The notes below the pieces were generated by a model that was not told the origin of the DNA, did no database searches, and saw only the letters and a list, made by a program, of their open reading frames with translations. DNA of 64,000 nucleotides from Acidobacteriota bacterium (GTDB lineage Bacteria; Acidobacteriota; Blastocatellia; RBC074), in the NCBI GenBank assembly GCA_018269055.1, contig JAFDVI010000011.1, forward strand, positions 1 to 64,000, given 5' to 3'. The position numbers were made by a program, and so were the translations under genes. This document shows, in pieces, positions 27,290 through 36,239 of the stretch (its first letter is position 1; the number at the start of each line of letters is the position of its first letter).

Positions 27290-28297
27290 ATGAAGGCTTA
27301 CGAACTTCAGCAATTTGGCGCGGACAGTTTGGTGCTTGTCGAAAAGCCCGACCCACAAGCCCTGGCGCGGCAAGTCATCGTCAACGTCAGAGCCGTCTCG
27401 TTGAATTACCGCGACTTGATGGTGACCAAAGGCACCTACAACCCGCGATTGAAACTGCCAATCATCCCGTTTTCTGACGGCGCAGGCGAGGTTGTCGCCG
27501 TCGGCAGCGAAGTCAAAAGTTTCAAAGTGGGCGACCGCGTCATCGGCACATTCTTTCAAAACTGGACGGGCGGCGAACCCAACGAAGCTAAAGCACGCAC
27601 CGCAAAAGGCGGCGGCGACCAACCCGGCATGTTGGCGGAATTGGTCGCGCTGGAAGAAACCGGTGTTATCGCCTGCCCGGAACATCTAAGTTACGAAGAA
27701 GCTGCAACGCTTCCATGCGCGGGATTGACCGCCTGGAATGCCGTCGTGGACAAAGGCAAAACCAAAGCCGGAGATACGGTGTTGGTGCAAGGCACAGGCG
27801 GTGTTTCAATCTTCGCCGCTCAGTTCGCCAAGATGAACGGCGCGCGCGTGATCGCCACTTCTAGCAGCGATGAAAAGCTGGCGCGGTTGTCGGCGATGGG
27901 CATCACCGACGGCATCAACTACAAAACAAATCCCGATTGGGATAAGGCGGCAAAAGAATTGAACGGCGGCGCTGGCATAGATCACATCGTCGAAGTCGGC
28001 GGCGCGGGAACGTTGGAACGTTCGCTAAAAGCCGTTCGCATGGGAGGAATGATTTCGGTCATTGGCGCGCTGGCGGCTGGCAGCGGCATCAATCCGGTCT
28101 TGGTGCTGATGAAAAGCATTCGCTTGCAAGGCATTTTTGTCGGCAACCGCGAAATGTTCGAGGCTATGAATCGCGCCATCAGTTTGCACAACATGAAACC
28201 GGTGGTGGATCGCGTATTCAGCTTCGATCAGGTGAACGAGGCTTTGCAATTGATGGAAAGCGGCAGCCATTTCGGCAAAATCGTCGTCAAGTTTTAA
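27290..28297 (+). CDS. Zinc-type alcohol dehydrogenase/quinone oxidoreductase family protein
   Basis: A 335-aa medium-chain dehydrogenase: an N-terminal GroES-like domain (VSLNYRDLMVTKGTY, IPFSDGAGEVVAVGSEV) and a Rossmann domain (VLVQGTGGVSIFAAQFAKMNG). The catalytic-zinc cysteine of true alcohol dehydrogenases is absent after SLNYRD, so an NADPH:quinone reductase-like role is more likely. AAGGAG lies upstream of the ATG. The substrate is unknown. Confidence 0.9.
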   Translation: MKAYELQQFGADSLVLVEKPDPQALARQVIVNVRAVSLNYRDLMVTKGTYNPRLKLPIIPFSDGAGEVVAVGSEVKSFKVGDRVIGTFFQNWTGGEPNEAKARTAKGGGDQPGMLAELVALEETGVIACPEHLSYEEAATLPCAGLTAWNAVVDKGKTKAGDTVLVQGTGGVSIFAAQFAKMNGARVIATSSSDEKLARLSAMGITDGINYKTNPDWDKAAKELNGGAGIDHIVEVGGAGTLERSLKAVRMGGMISVIGALAAGSGINPVLVLMKSIRLQGIFVGNREMFEAMNRAISLHNMKPVVDRVFSFDQVNEALQLMESGSHFGKIVVKF

Positions 28298-28309
28298 CAA
28301 GAAACTTCG

Positions 28310-28362
28310 GACAGGATTTCACAGGATTGATTTTCATCCTGTCAAATCCAGTAAATCCTGTC
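28310..28362. repeat. Inverted repeat in the leader of the aldo/keto reductase gene
   Basis: GACAGGATTTCACAGGATT at the left is mirrored by AATCC-AGTAA-ATCCTGTC at the right, with an internal CAGGAT/ATCCTG pair. It ends 19 bp before the GTG start. Confidence 0.75.
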
Positions 28363-28381
28363 GAAAAGAAAGGGAGGAACT

Positions 28382-29368
<987 letters not shown>

Positions 29369-29390
29369 AGCCGCTGAATCTCGGCGATGC

Positions 29391-29491
29391 CTTTGGAGTG
29401 CTGCGGCTCTGGCGCAGCTTTGGTAGTTTTTTTTGATGCACAACAATCAAAGCGACTATGAAAGCTGCGCCAAACGCGCAGCACTTCAAAG
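29391..29491. repeat. 101-bp palindromic (MITE-like) element upstream of the xanthine dehydrogenase gene
   Basis: Terminal arms of 37 bp (29391-29427 and 29455-29491) begin CTTTGGAGTGCTGCG and contain TGGCGCAGCTTT; they match with a handful of mismatches. The centre is AT-rich with a T8 run. The element ends 15 bp before the next ATG, leaving only the AGAGGT ribosome site between. Confidence 0.85.
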
Positions 29492-29506
29492 ATAGAGGTA
29501 ATCATA

Positions 29507-32251
29507 ATGGGCGAAAAACAAGTGTTTACATTGACGGTCAATGGCCAACAGCATTCGGTCACGGCGCCACCGCAAACCAATTTGATGGATGTGCTGCGCG
29601 ATGAATTGCACCTGACCGGCACAAAAGATGGCTGCGGCACAGGCCATTGCGGCAGTTGTATGATCATCCGCGACGGTGAAGCCGTACGTGCCTGTCTGGT
29701 TTCGATGAAAAAAGCTGATGGCGCAACCGTTACAACGATTGAAGGTGTCGCCAACGGAGAGCTTCATCCCGTTCAGCAAGCTTACATTGATCAGGGCGCA
29801 ACACAATGCGGGTTTTGCACGCCGGGATTTGTGATGGCGACCATTGCCCTGCTCGAAAAAAATCCGAACCCGACGCTCGACGAAATTTACGACGGCCACA
29901 AATGGAACATCTGCCGCTGCACCGGCCACAACGCCATCATCCGCGCCGTGCAGCAAGCCGCCGGACAGGAAGTACCGCCATTACCAGCCGTCAAACAACC
30001 GCTGAAAGCCGTCAGCCTTCCGCTTCCCCGCCCTGACGCCATCGAAAAAGTCACTGGCAAAGGCATTTACGCGGACGATTTGTATGTGGACGGAATGCTA
30101 CATGCCAAAGCCCTTCGCAGCCAATATCCGCACGCGCGCTTGTTGCATATAAACACCAGCAAAGCAAAAGAATTGCCGGGCGTCGTCGCTGTGCTGACCG
30201 CCGAAGACATTCCCGGGCGCAAAGATTGCGGCGTTCACGAAGTGGATTGGCCCGTGCTGTGTTACGACAAGGTGCGCTACGTCGGCGACGCCATCGCGCT
30301 GGTGGTTGCTGAAAGTGAAGCCATCGCCGCCGAGGCCTTGAAGCTGATCGAAGTCGAATACGAACCGCTTCCTGTCGTTTCTGGCCCAAAACAAGCTGCT
30401 GCGCCGGACGCGCCGATCTTGCACGCGCAGATTCCGCATCACGATCCACGAGAACACGGCAACTGCCTGAAACATTACCATCTGGAAAACGGCGACATTG
30501 CCAAGGGCTTTGCCGAAGCTGAAGTCATCATCGAACGCGATTACAGTACGCAAACCGTCGAACACGCTTTCATCGAACCCGAAGCCGGTTTGGCCGTGCC
30601 CGATCCGACCGGAAGAATTACCGTCTATTGTGGCGGACAAATCCCTTTCGGCGACCGCGCGCAAATTGCCGCAACGCTCGCACTTCCCGAAGACCAGATT
30701 CGCGTCATCAACTGTTTGATCGGCGGAGCCTTCGGCGGCAAAGAAGACGTTTCCGTCCAGATTCACACTGCGCTGGCCGCGCACCTCACCAAACGTCCTG
30801 TAAAGATGGTGCTGAGCCGCAAGGAATCCTTGATGGTGCACCCCAAGCGTCACGCTACTGTTATCAAAATGAAAACCGGCGCGAAAAAAGACGGCACAAT
30901 CACTGCGCACGAAGCCGAAATCTGGGGCGATGGCGGCGCGTACGCCAGTTTGAGCAGCCACGTCATGCTGCGTGCCACGACGCACGCTGCCGGCGCGTAC
31001 GAAGTCAAAAATGTAAAGGTGGACACTTTTGCCATGTACACGAACAACGTGCCTTCCGGCGCGTTTCGTGGCTTCGGCGTGACGCAAAGCGTCTTTGCGA
31101 TGGAAAGCCAGATGGATCAACTGGCCGAAGCTTTGGGCATTTCGCCCGTCGAAATTCGCCGCCGGAATGTTTTGAATTACGGCAAACAAACCTTGGCCGG
31201 ACAGGTCATGCACGAAAGCTGCGGCCTTTCAGATGCGCTGGAAACCGTCGCCGCTGAAATGGACAAGCATCCGTTCACGGCAGTCGAAGGAGACAAGCGC
31301 CGCGCTTGGGGTGTGGCTACAGCTTACAAAAACACGGGATTTGGCAGCGGCGCTTACGATGCCGCCGGAGCAGAAGTCGAGCTTTTCGCCAATGGTCGCG
31401 CCGCCGTGCGCGCAGGAGCAGCAGAAATCGGACAAGGCCTGGTCGGCGTGCTCGCGCAAGTCGTCAGCGAAGAACTCGGCGTGCCTTATGACAAAGTTGA
31501 TGTGCTGGTCGCCGACACCGACCGTACGCTGGATTGCGCAGCGACGACGGCTTCGCGGCAAACGTATGTCACCGGCAATGCCGCGCGGTATGCCAGCAAG
31601 GAAGTCCGCAAACTGCTTGCACAATCCGCCGCCGAGCTGCTGGGCGCGCCACCCGATGAGTTGCTGTTTGCTGACGGCCAGATTAAGAATAACGGTCACA
31701 GCGTCGAACTCGCCGAAATCGTCCGGTTGATGCGCCGCGAAGGCCATCTGCCGAAGATGAGTTATCAATACGTCGCGCCGATGTGCGAGCCCTATCATCA
31801 CTTCGCCTTCGGTTTCGGCGCGCAGGCCGTGCTGGTCGAAGTGGATGTCAAAACCGGTGAAACCAAAGTGTTGAAGGTCATTGCGGCCAGTGATGTTGGT
31901 CGCGTCATCAATCCGCTGGCATTGCAGGGTCAGGTTGAGGGCAGCATCTCGATGGGATTGGGGATGGCCTTGCAGGAAAACTTCGTGATTAAGGACGGTT
32001 TCGTGCAAACCGACACGCTGAAGAAATGCAACCTGCCGGAGATTGACCAAACACCTGAAGTAATTTCCTTCTTCATCGAACACGAAACCAAAGATGGGCC
32101 GTATGGCGGCAAGGGCGTTGGTGAACTGGCTTCGATTCCGACAACACCGGCGATTATCAACGCAATTTACAATGCGACGGGCATACGTTGTTACAACCTG
32201 CCTGCTGATAAGAAGTGGTTGAAGGCTGCACTGGCGGAGGGCGTGAAATGA
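29507..32251 (+). CDS. Fused [2Fe-2S]/molybdopterin hydroxylase, selenium-dependent xanthine dehydrogenase type (TIGR03311-like)
   Basis: A 914-aa single-chain molybdenum hydroxylase. Residues 1-85 form the plant-type ferredoxin domain (DGCGTGHCGSC); about 85-165 is the second cluster domain (TQCGFCTPGF, ICRCTGH). The rest is the large Mo domain with TGKGIYADD, IGGAFGGKED, HPKRH, TNNVPSGAFRGFGVTQS and the catalytic glutamate in GGKGVGELASIP. The arrangement and these motifs match the family I know as selenium-dependent XDH, with no FAD domain. It should hydroxylate purines or similar N-heterocycles. Its stop overlaps the ATG of the next PLP gene. Selenium use is inferred from family and from selA at 52 kb; Sec itself is not encoded here. 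Confidence 0.88.
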   Translation: MGEKQVFTLTVNGQQHSVTAPPQTNLMDVLRDELHLTGTKDGCGTGHCGSCMIIRDGEAVRACLVSMKKADGATVTTIEGVANGELHPVQQAYIDQGATQCGFCTPGFVMATIALLEKNPNPTLDEIYDGHKWNICRCTGHNAIIRAVQQAAGQEVPPLPAVKQPLKAVSLPLPRPDAIEKVTGKGIYADDLYVDGMLHAKALRSQYPHARLLHINTSKAKELPGVVAVLTAEDIPGRKDCGVHEVDWPVLCYDKVRYVGDAIALVVAESEAIAAEALKLIEVEYEPLPVVSGPKQAAAPDAPILHAQIPHHDPREHGNCLKHYHLENGDIAKGFAEAEVIIERDYSTQTVEHAFIEPEAGLAVPDPTGRITVYCGGQIPFGDRAQIAATLALPEDQIRVINCLIGGAFGGKEDVSVQIHTALAAHLTKRPVKMVLSRKESLMVHPKRHATVIKMKTGAKKDGTITAHEAEIWGDGGAYASLSSHVMLRATTHAAGAYEVKNVKVDTFAMYTNNVPSGAFRGFGVTQSVFAMESQMDQLAEALGISPVEIRRRNVLNYGKQTLAGQVMHESCGLSDALETVAAEMDKHPFTAVEGDKRRAWGVATAYKNTGFGSGAYDAAGAEVELFANGRAAVRAGAAEIGQGLVGVLAQVVSEELGVPYDKVDVLVADTDRTLDCAATTASRQTYVTGNAARYASKEVRKLLAQSAAELLGAPPDELLFADGQIKNNGHSVELAEIVRLMRREGHLPKMSYQYVAPMCEPYHHFAFGFGAQAVLVEVDVKTGETKVLKVIAASDVGRVINPLALQGQVEGSISMGLGMALQENFVIKDGFVQTDTLKKCNLPEIDQTPEVISFFIEHETKDGPYGGKGVGELASIPTTPAIINAIYNATGIRCYNLPADKKWLKAALAEGVK

Positions 32252-33633
32252 TTCGCGCAATTTTCGGCCCCACTTTTGAAGAAATGCTCCATCCGCGCGC
32301 GATTGATCCGGCGGTGCGTCAGCGCGCCATTCAAGCGGCGAGCGAAGCGCCGCTGGATCCGATGAATTTGTACAACATCACCTGGCGTGGTGCGGACGAC
32401 CGGATCAAATACGAGGTGCTGCCCACGGAATTAACCGGCGTTGAAGCGCCGATTGTCGTTTTGTACGGACGAGACTTCCCGACCGGCGCGCACAAAGTCG
32501 GCGCGGCGTATTCGGTGATTGTCGAAGCCCTGCTCTTCGGTCACGTAGACATTGACCGGCACACCGTCGTCTGGCCCAGCACGGGCAATTACGGCATCGG
32601 CGGCGCATGGGTCGGCGGGCGCGTCGGCGCTAAATCCATCGTTGTGCTGCCCGAAGGGATGAGCCGCGAACGGTTTGAGCGGATTCAAGCTTACGGCGCG
32701 GAAGTCATCAAAACGCCCGGTGTTGAATCGAATGTCAAAGAGATTTACGACAAGACCTGGGAACTGCGCCGTGATCCGAACATTCGCATCCTCAACCAGT
32801 TCGAAGTGATGGGCAATTACCGATTCCATTACCACGTCACCGGCAACACGATTGTCGAACTTGCAGCGGAATTAAAATCGCAAGGCATCGGCGATGGCTC
32901 CATTGCGGCGTTTTGTTCAGCGATGGGCAGCGCGGGCACGATTGCGGCGGGCGACCGTATCAAACAAGTCTGGCCGCACGCACGGACGGTGGGACTGGAA
33001 CCCATTCAATGTCCGACGCTGTACAACAACGGTTACGGCGGCCACGACATTCAAGGCATCGGCGACAAACACGTCACCTGGATTCACAACGTACTGAACA
33101 TGGACGCGATCATGTGCGTGGACGACATCGAGTGCAAAAAAGGGCTGCAAGTGCTCACAAGCGAAGCCGGGCAACAAACACTCGCTCGAAGTTATGGGGT
33201 TGCCGAACCGAAGCTGCGACAACTTGGCACAATCTTTGGAATTTCCGGCGTCTGCAACGTGCTGGGCGCAATCAAAACGGCGAAGCATTACCAGCTTGGC
33301 AAACGCGACGTGGTGGTCACCATCTGCACGGACGCGATTGATCGCTACATTTCGGTGATGGCAGAAATGGCCGCAAACTATGGCGCGATTGATGACGCGC
33401 GAGCGATGGCGTATGTCGAAGCGATTTTCCACGGTGCCAAAACCGATTGGATCAAAGACGGTACGCCCGATGTGCGCCGCCAGTGGCACAACCTGAAATA
33501 CTTCACTTGGGTGGAGCAACAAGGAAAAACGGTTGAAGAACTGGATGCGCAGCTTGATCCTGAATGGTGGATCAAACATCAACAGTTGATTCCCGAAATG
33601 GATGCGCGGATAGCGGCAGCTCGTCAAAGTTGA
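32248..33633 (+). CDS. Fold-type-II PLP-dependent enzyme (cysteine synthase/threonine synthase-like)
   Basis: A 461-aa protein translationally coupled to the xanthine dehydrogenase gene (ATGA overlap, GGAGGGC upstream). The PLP lysine is probably in TGAHKVGAAY; the phosphate loop resembles SAMGSAGTIAAGDR, and STGNYGIGGAW matches the asparagine loop of this fold. It is a beta-elimination or replacement enzyme by family. Context next to a purine hydroxylase and SsnA-like gene suggests an ammonia-lyase or similar catabolic step, but the reaction is unknown. Confidence 0.82.
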   Translation: MIRAIFGPTFEEMLHPRAIDPAVRQRAIQAASEAPLDPMNLYNITWRGADDRIKYEVLPTELTGVEAPIVVLYGRDFPTGAHKVGAAYSVIVEALLFGHVDIDRHTVVWPSTGNYGIGGAWVGGRVGAKSIVVLPEGMSRERFERIQAYGAEVIKTPGVESNVKEIYDKTWELRRDPNIRILNQFEVMGNYRFHYHVTGNTIVELAAELKSQGIGDGSIAAFCSAMGSAGTIAAGDRIKQVWPHARTVGLEPIQCPTLYNNGYGGHDIQGIGDKHVTWIHNVLNMDAIMCVDDIECKKGLQVLTSEAGQQTLARSYGVAEPKLRQLGTIFGISGVCNVLGAIKTAKHYQLGKRDVVVTICTDAIDRYISVMAEMAANYGAIDDARAMAYVEAIFHGAKTDWIKDGTPDVRRQWHNLKYFTWVEQQGKTVEELDAQLDPEWWIKHQQLIPEMDARIAAARQS

Positions 33634-33651
33634 GTGAAGACGGGTTCATGG

Positions 33652-33693
33652 TTCATTTTCCATTTGTCATTTGACAGTTGTCATTTGTCATTG
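33652..33693 (+). repeat. Left 42-bp inverted repeat arm (heptamer-built) of the four-helix element
   Basis: This is an exact reverse complement of 34131-34172. It is built of heptamer-like units CATTTTC, CATTTGT, CATTTGA, CAGTTGT and CATTTGT. It lies 19 bp after the stop of the PLP gene. Confidence 0.95.
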
Positions 33694-33733
33694 GAAAAGC
33701 GTTTTGGAGGCTGGGAAAAGTTTGGGAGGGGAT

Positions 33734-34123
33734 ATGGAGAATGATGCCGCTGGGAAAACTTCGCAATCAAAAGGCGATGAACTGGAAGAGCGATTGATCA
33801 ATTTTGCGGTGCGCATCATCAAGCTGACAGCGAATTTGCCGAAAACACCTGCGGGCAAACACATTGCCGGGCAGATTTTGAGATCGGGCACATCGCCCGC
33901 TCCAAATTATGGTGAAGCACGCGGAGCCGAAAGCCATGCCGATTTTGTTCACAAACTCGGTATCGTGCTCAAAGAACTCAATGAAACTTCGATTTGGTTG
34001 CGAGTTATTGAACGCAGCGAACTGCTGAAAGCAGAGTTGATGAAAGACCTCATCGAAGAAAACAAGGAACTCTGCCGCATTTTCACGTCATCTCATCGAA
34101 CGGCTCGCGCCAATAAAAAATGA
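33734..34123 (+). CDS. Four-helix bundle protein (23S rRNA intervening-sequence protein family)
   Basis: A 129-aa helical protein; the ATG at 33734 has GGAGGGG upstream, whereas the longer open frame would translate the repeat arm. Family signatures: LEERLINFAVRIIKLTANLP, then AGKHIAGQILRSGTSPAPNYGEA, FVHKLGIVLKELNETSIWL and a basic C-terminal tail. The family (PF05635/TIGR02436) is known from ORFs inside 23S rRNA intervening sequences; its biochemical role is unclear. Here it sits between two PLP-enzyme genes, flanked on both sides by the same 42-bp repeat in inverted orientation. Confidence 0.92.
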   Translation: MENDAAGKTSQSKGDELEERLINFAVRIIKLTANLPKTPAGKHIAGQILRSGTSPAPNYGEARGAESHADFVHKLGIVLKELNETSIWLRVIERSELLKAELMKDLIEENKELCRIFTSSHRTARANKK

Positions 34124-34130
34124 TCCGAAG

Positions 34131-34172
34131 CAATGACAAATGACAACTGTCAAATGACAAATGGAAAATGAA
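34131..34172 (-). repeat. Right 42-bp inverted repeat arm of the four-helix element
   Basis: Perfect inverted copy of 33652-33693. It begins 7 bp after the four-helix stop codon and ends 8 bp before the next ATG, so it replaces or overlaps the natural leader of that gene. Confidence 0.95.
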
Positions 34173-34180
34173 TTGAATCA

Positions 34181-35404
34181 ATGAGCAATGTAACCGGTTT
34201 TCAATGCCTGGAATGTAAACAAGCATTCGGCGTCAACGAAATTCAATATGTTTGCTCCCGCTGCGGCGGCAATCTGGACGTGCTGTACGATTATGACCGG
34301 ATCAGTGCAAACTTCAGCCAAGCTGCGCTCGCCGCAAACCGCGATTTCACCATCTGGCGCTACCGCGCTCTGCTTCCCATCGAAGACTCTTCTTCAGTCC
34401 CGCAACTTACCGTCGGTTGGACGCCGATTTACGACTGCGCGCGATTAGCGAGCGAGTTCGGCGTCAAACAACTGTTTGTTAAAGACGACGGGCGAAATCC
34501 GACGGCTTCGTTCAAAGACCGTCCGAGCGCGCTGGCTGTGGTCAAAGCGCAGGAAGCAGGCGCAACTGTGATTACAACGGCTTCGTCGGGTAACGCCGGC
34601 TGTGCGCTGGCCGGTATGTGCGCGAGCGTGGGAATGAACGCGGTGATTTTCGTGCCCGCTTCAGCTCCTGTGGCAAAAATTGCGCAACTGCAAATTTACG
34701 GCGCACGGGTTCTGCTGGTCGAAGGCAGTTATGACGAAGCGTACGACTTATGCCAGGCCGCTGGGAAACGCTTCGGTTGGTATCAGCGCAATACTGGCTA
34801 CAACTCTTTCACGCGCGAAGGCAAGAAAACGGCGGCGCTGGAAATTGCCGAACAGTTGCAGTGGCAGGTTCCGGACAAAATCTTTGTCAGCGTCGGCGAC
34901 GGAAACATTCTTAGTGGGTTGTGGAAGGGCTTCAACGATTTGCATCGGTTAGGCTGGATTGAGCGATTGCCGCAGATGATTGGCGTCCAGGCAACTGGTG
35001 CTTCGGCGATTGTGAATGCGGCAAATGGTGATGGAAAAGTACGCATTGGTCCGGCACATACCATTGCGGACAGCATCAATGTCGGTCAACCGCGTGACGC
35101 CACGGCAGCGGTACGCGCGATTCGCGAATCCGGCGGATATGGCGTCAAGGTTAGTGACGACGAAATCCTGGCGGCGATCGGCCGACTCGCCCGCGCAACC
35201 GGCGTTTTTGCCGAACCTGCGGCCGCAGCCGCTTTTGCCGGGTTTGTTCAACAGAGCGAAAACGGTGCGCTCAAATCCGATGAGCGCGTATTGGTCATGC
35301 TGACCGGCAATGGTTTGAAAGATGTGGAAGCCGCTCGCCGCACAGTCAGCGAGCCTGTACACATCACTCCGGACTTTGCAGAATTGGACAAGTTGCAAAC
35401 ATAA
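34181..35404 (+). CDS. Threonine synthase-like PLP enzyme with zinc ribbon
   Basis: A 407-aa fold-type-II PLP enzyme. The N-terminal 30 residues hold a CxxC...CxxC ribbon (CLECKQAFG, CSRCGG), as in bacterial threonine synthases of the archaeal type. The PLP lysine is in NPTASFKDRPS, with TTASSGNAG and a GDGN phosphate loop. It could convert phosphohomoserine to threonine, but no thrA or thrB is nearby. The neighbourhood of a purine-type hydroxylase, a second PLP enzyme and an aminohydrolase favours a catabolic role. There is no good ribosome site, since the repeat arm lies just upstream. Confidence 0.88.
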   Translation: MSNVTGFQCLECKQAFGVNEIQYVCSRCGGNLDVLYDYDRISANFSQAALAANRDFTIWRYRALLPIEDSSSVPQLTVGWTPIYDCARLASEFGVKQLFVKDDGRNPTASFKDRPSALAVVKAQEAGATVITTASSGNAGCALAGMCASVGMNAVIFVPASAPVAKIAQLQIYGARVLLVEGSYDEAYDLCQAAGKRFGWYQRNTGYNSFTREGKKTAALEIAEQLQWQVPDKIFVSVGDGNILSGLWKGFNDLHRLGWIERLPQMIGVQATGASAIVNAANGDGKVRIGPAHTIADSINVGQPRDATAAVRAIRESGGYGVKVSDDEILAAIGRLARATGVFAEPAAAAAFAGFVQQSENGALKSDERVLVMLTGNGLKDVEAARRTVSEPVHITPDFAELDKLQT

Positions 35405-35505
35405 ATACACGCATTCGCCACTCTTTCTCTCGGTTGAAGAATGACTTCCTCAGGCCTATGCTTTCTCCTCAAACAACCCCTTATCATTTTAATCGGGAGA
35501 AAAAC

Positions 35506-36102
35506 ATGAAATTGAAGAACAAACGTTGGATGTGGATTCGCCCAACTGGAGCTTTGTTGGTTGGGGTGCTGGCTGTTATTTCGATTGATGGCAGGTATGC
35601 GACGGCACGACCTGCTTCTCCTGAATTTGCAAGCAGCACTGTTCAACAAACTCTTTATTGCGCTTCGGACGATGGGCGGCGGCATTATTGTGGAGCCGAT
35701 ACACGCGGCGGCGTCACGCTGGTCAGGCAGCGCAGCGGTTCTGCATGCGTTCAGGGACGCTCGTGGGGATACGACCGGAACGGCATTTGGGTTGACCGCG
35801 GTTGCCGTGCGGATTTTGAAGTCGGCTACCGTGATCGAGATCGCGACCGGGACAGAGACCGGGATCGGGATCGCGACAGAGATCGGAACCGCGACCGGGA
35901 CCGCGGTCGTTACACACAAACGTTCTATTGCGAATCGGGCGACATGAAGCGTCACTGGTGTAGCGAAGGAATCGGTGGAACCGTTCGTCTGGTAAAACAA
36001 CGCAGCGATGCAGCTTGTGTTCGCGGCCGCACCTGGGGACAAGATCGAAGCGGCGTTTGGGTGGATCGCGGTTGCCGTGCGGATTTCGAAGTTACTCGGT
36101 AA
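35506..36102 (+). CDS. Secreted protein with two DUF3011 domains joined by an Arg-Asp repeat
   Basis: The ATG at 35506 follows GGGAG; 198 aa. An N-terminal signal anchor (TGALLVGVLAVISIDG) precedes two DUF3011 repeats at about residues 45-107 and 142-198. Each has LYC/FYC at the start, CxxGxxWG in the middle and a WVDRGCRADFEV end, with four conserved cysteines likely forming disulfides. They are joined by about 30 residues of alternating Arg-Asp, encoded by a hexanucleotide tract at about 35830-35913. Function unknown. Confidence 0.85.
   Translation: MKLKNKRWMWIRPTGALLVGVLAVISIDGRYATARPASPEFASSTVQQTLYCASDDGRRHYCGADTRGGVTLVRQRSGSACVQGRSWGYDRNGIWVDRGCRADFEVGYRDRDRDRDRDRDRDRDRDRNRDRDRGRYTQTFYCESGDMKRHWCSEGIGGTVRLVKQRSDAACVRGRTWGQDRSGVWVDRGCRADFEVTR
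35830..35913 (+). repeat. Hexanucleotide tract encoding an (RD)n linker
   Basis: Degenerate repeats of the type GAYCGR, alternating GAT/GAC with CGC/CGG/AGA codons, encode the RDRDRD linker. Codon variation suggests selection at the protein level. Confidence 0.8.
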
Positions 36103-36239
36103 TTGACCGCCGCTTGAATTTATCCTGTGGGCAGCGAGAGGCAAGCCAGCCAAAATGCTGCCCACTTCTCACAGTTTCTTCCATTGCCACTTGCGCGATA
36201 TTTAGTCGCGCTCAGGTTCGCCATCGAAAAGCTCCTGTC

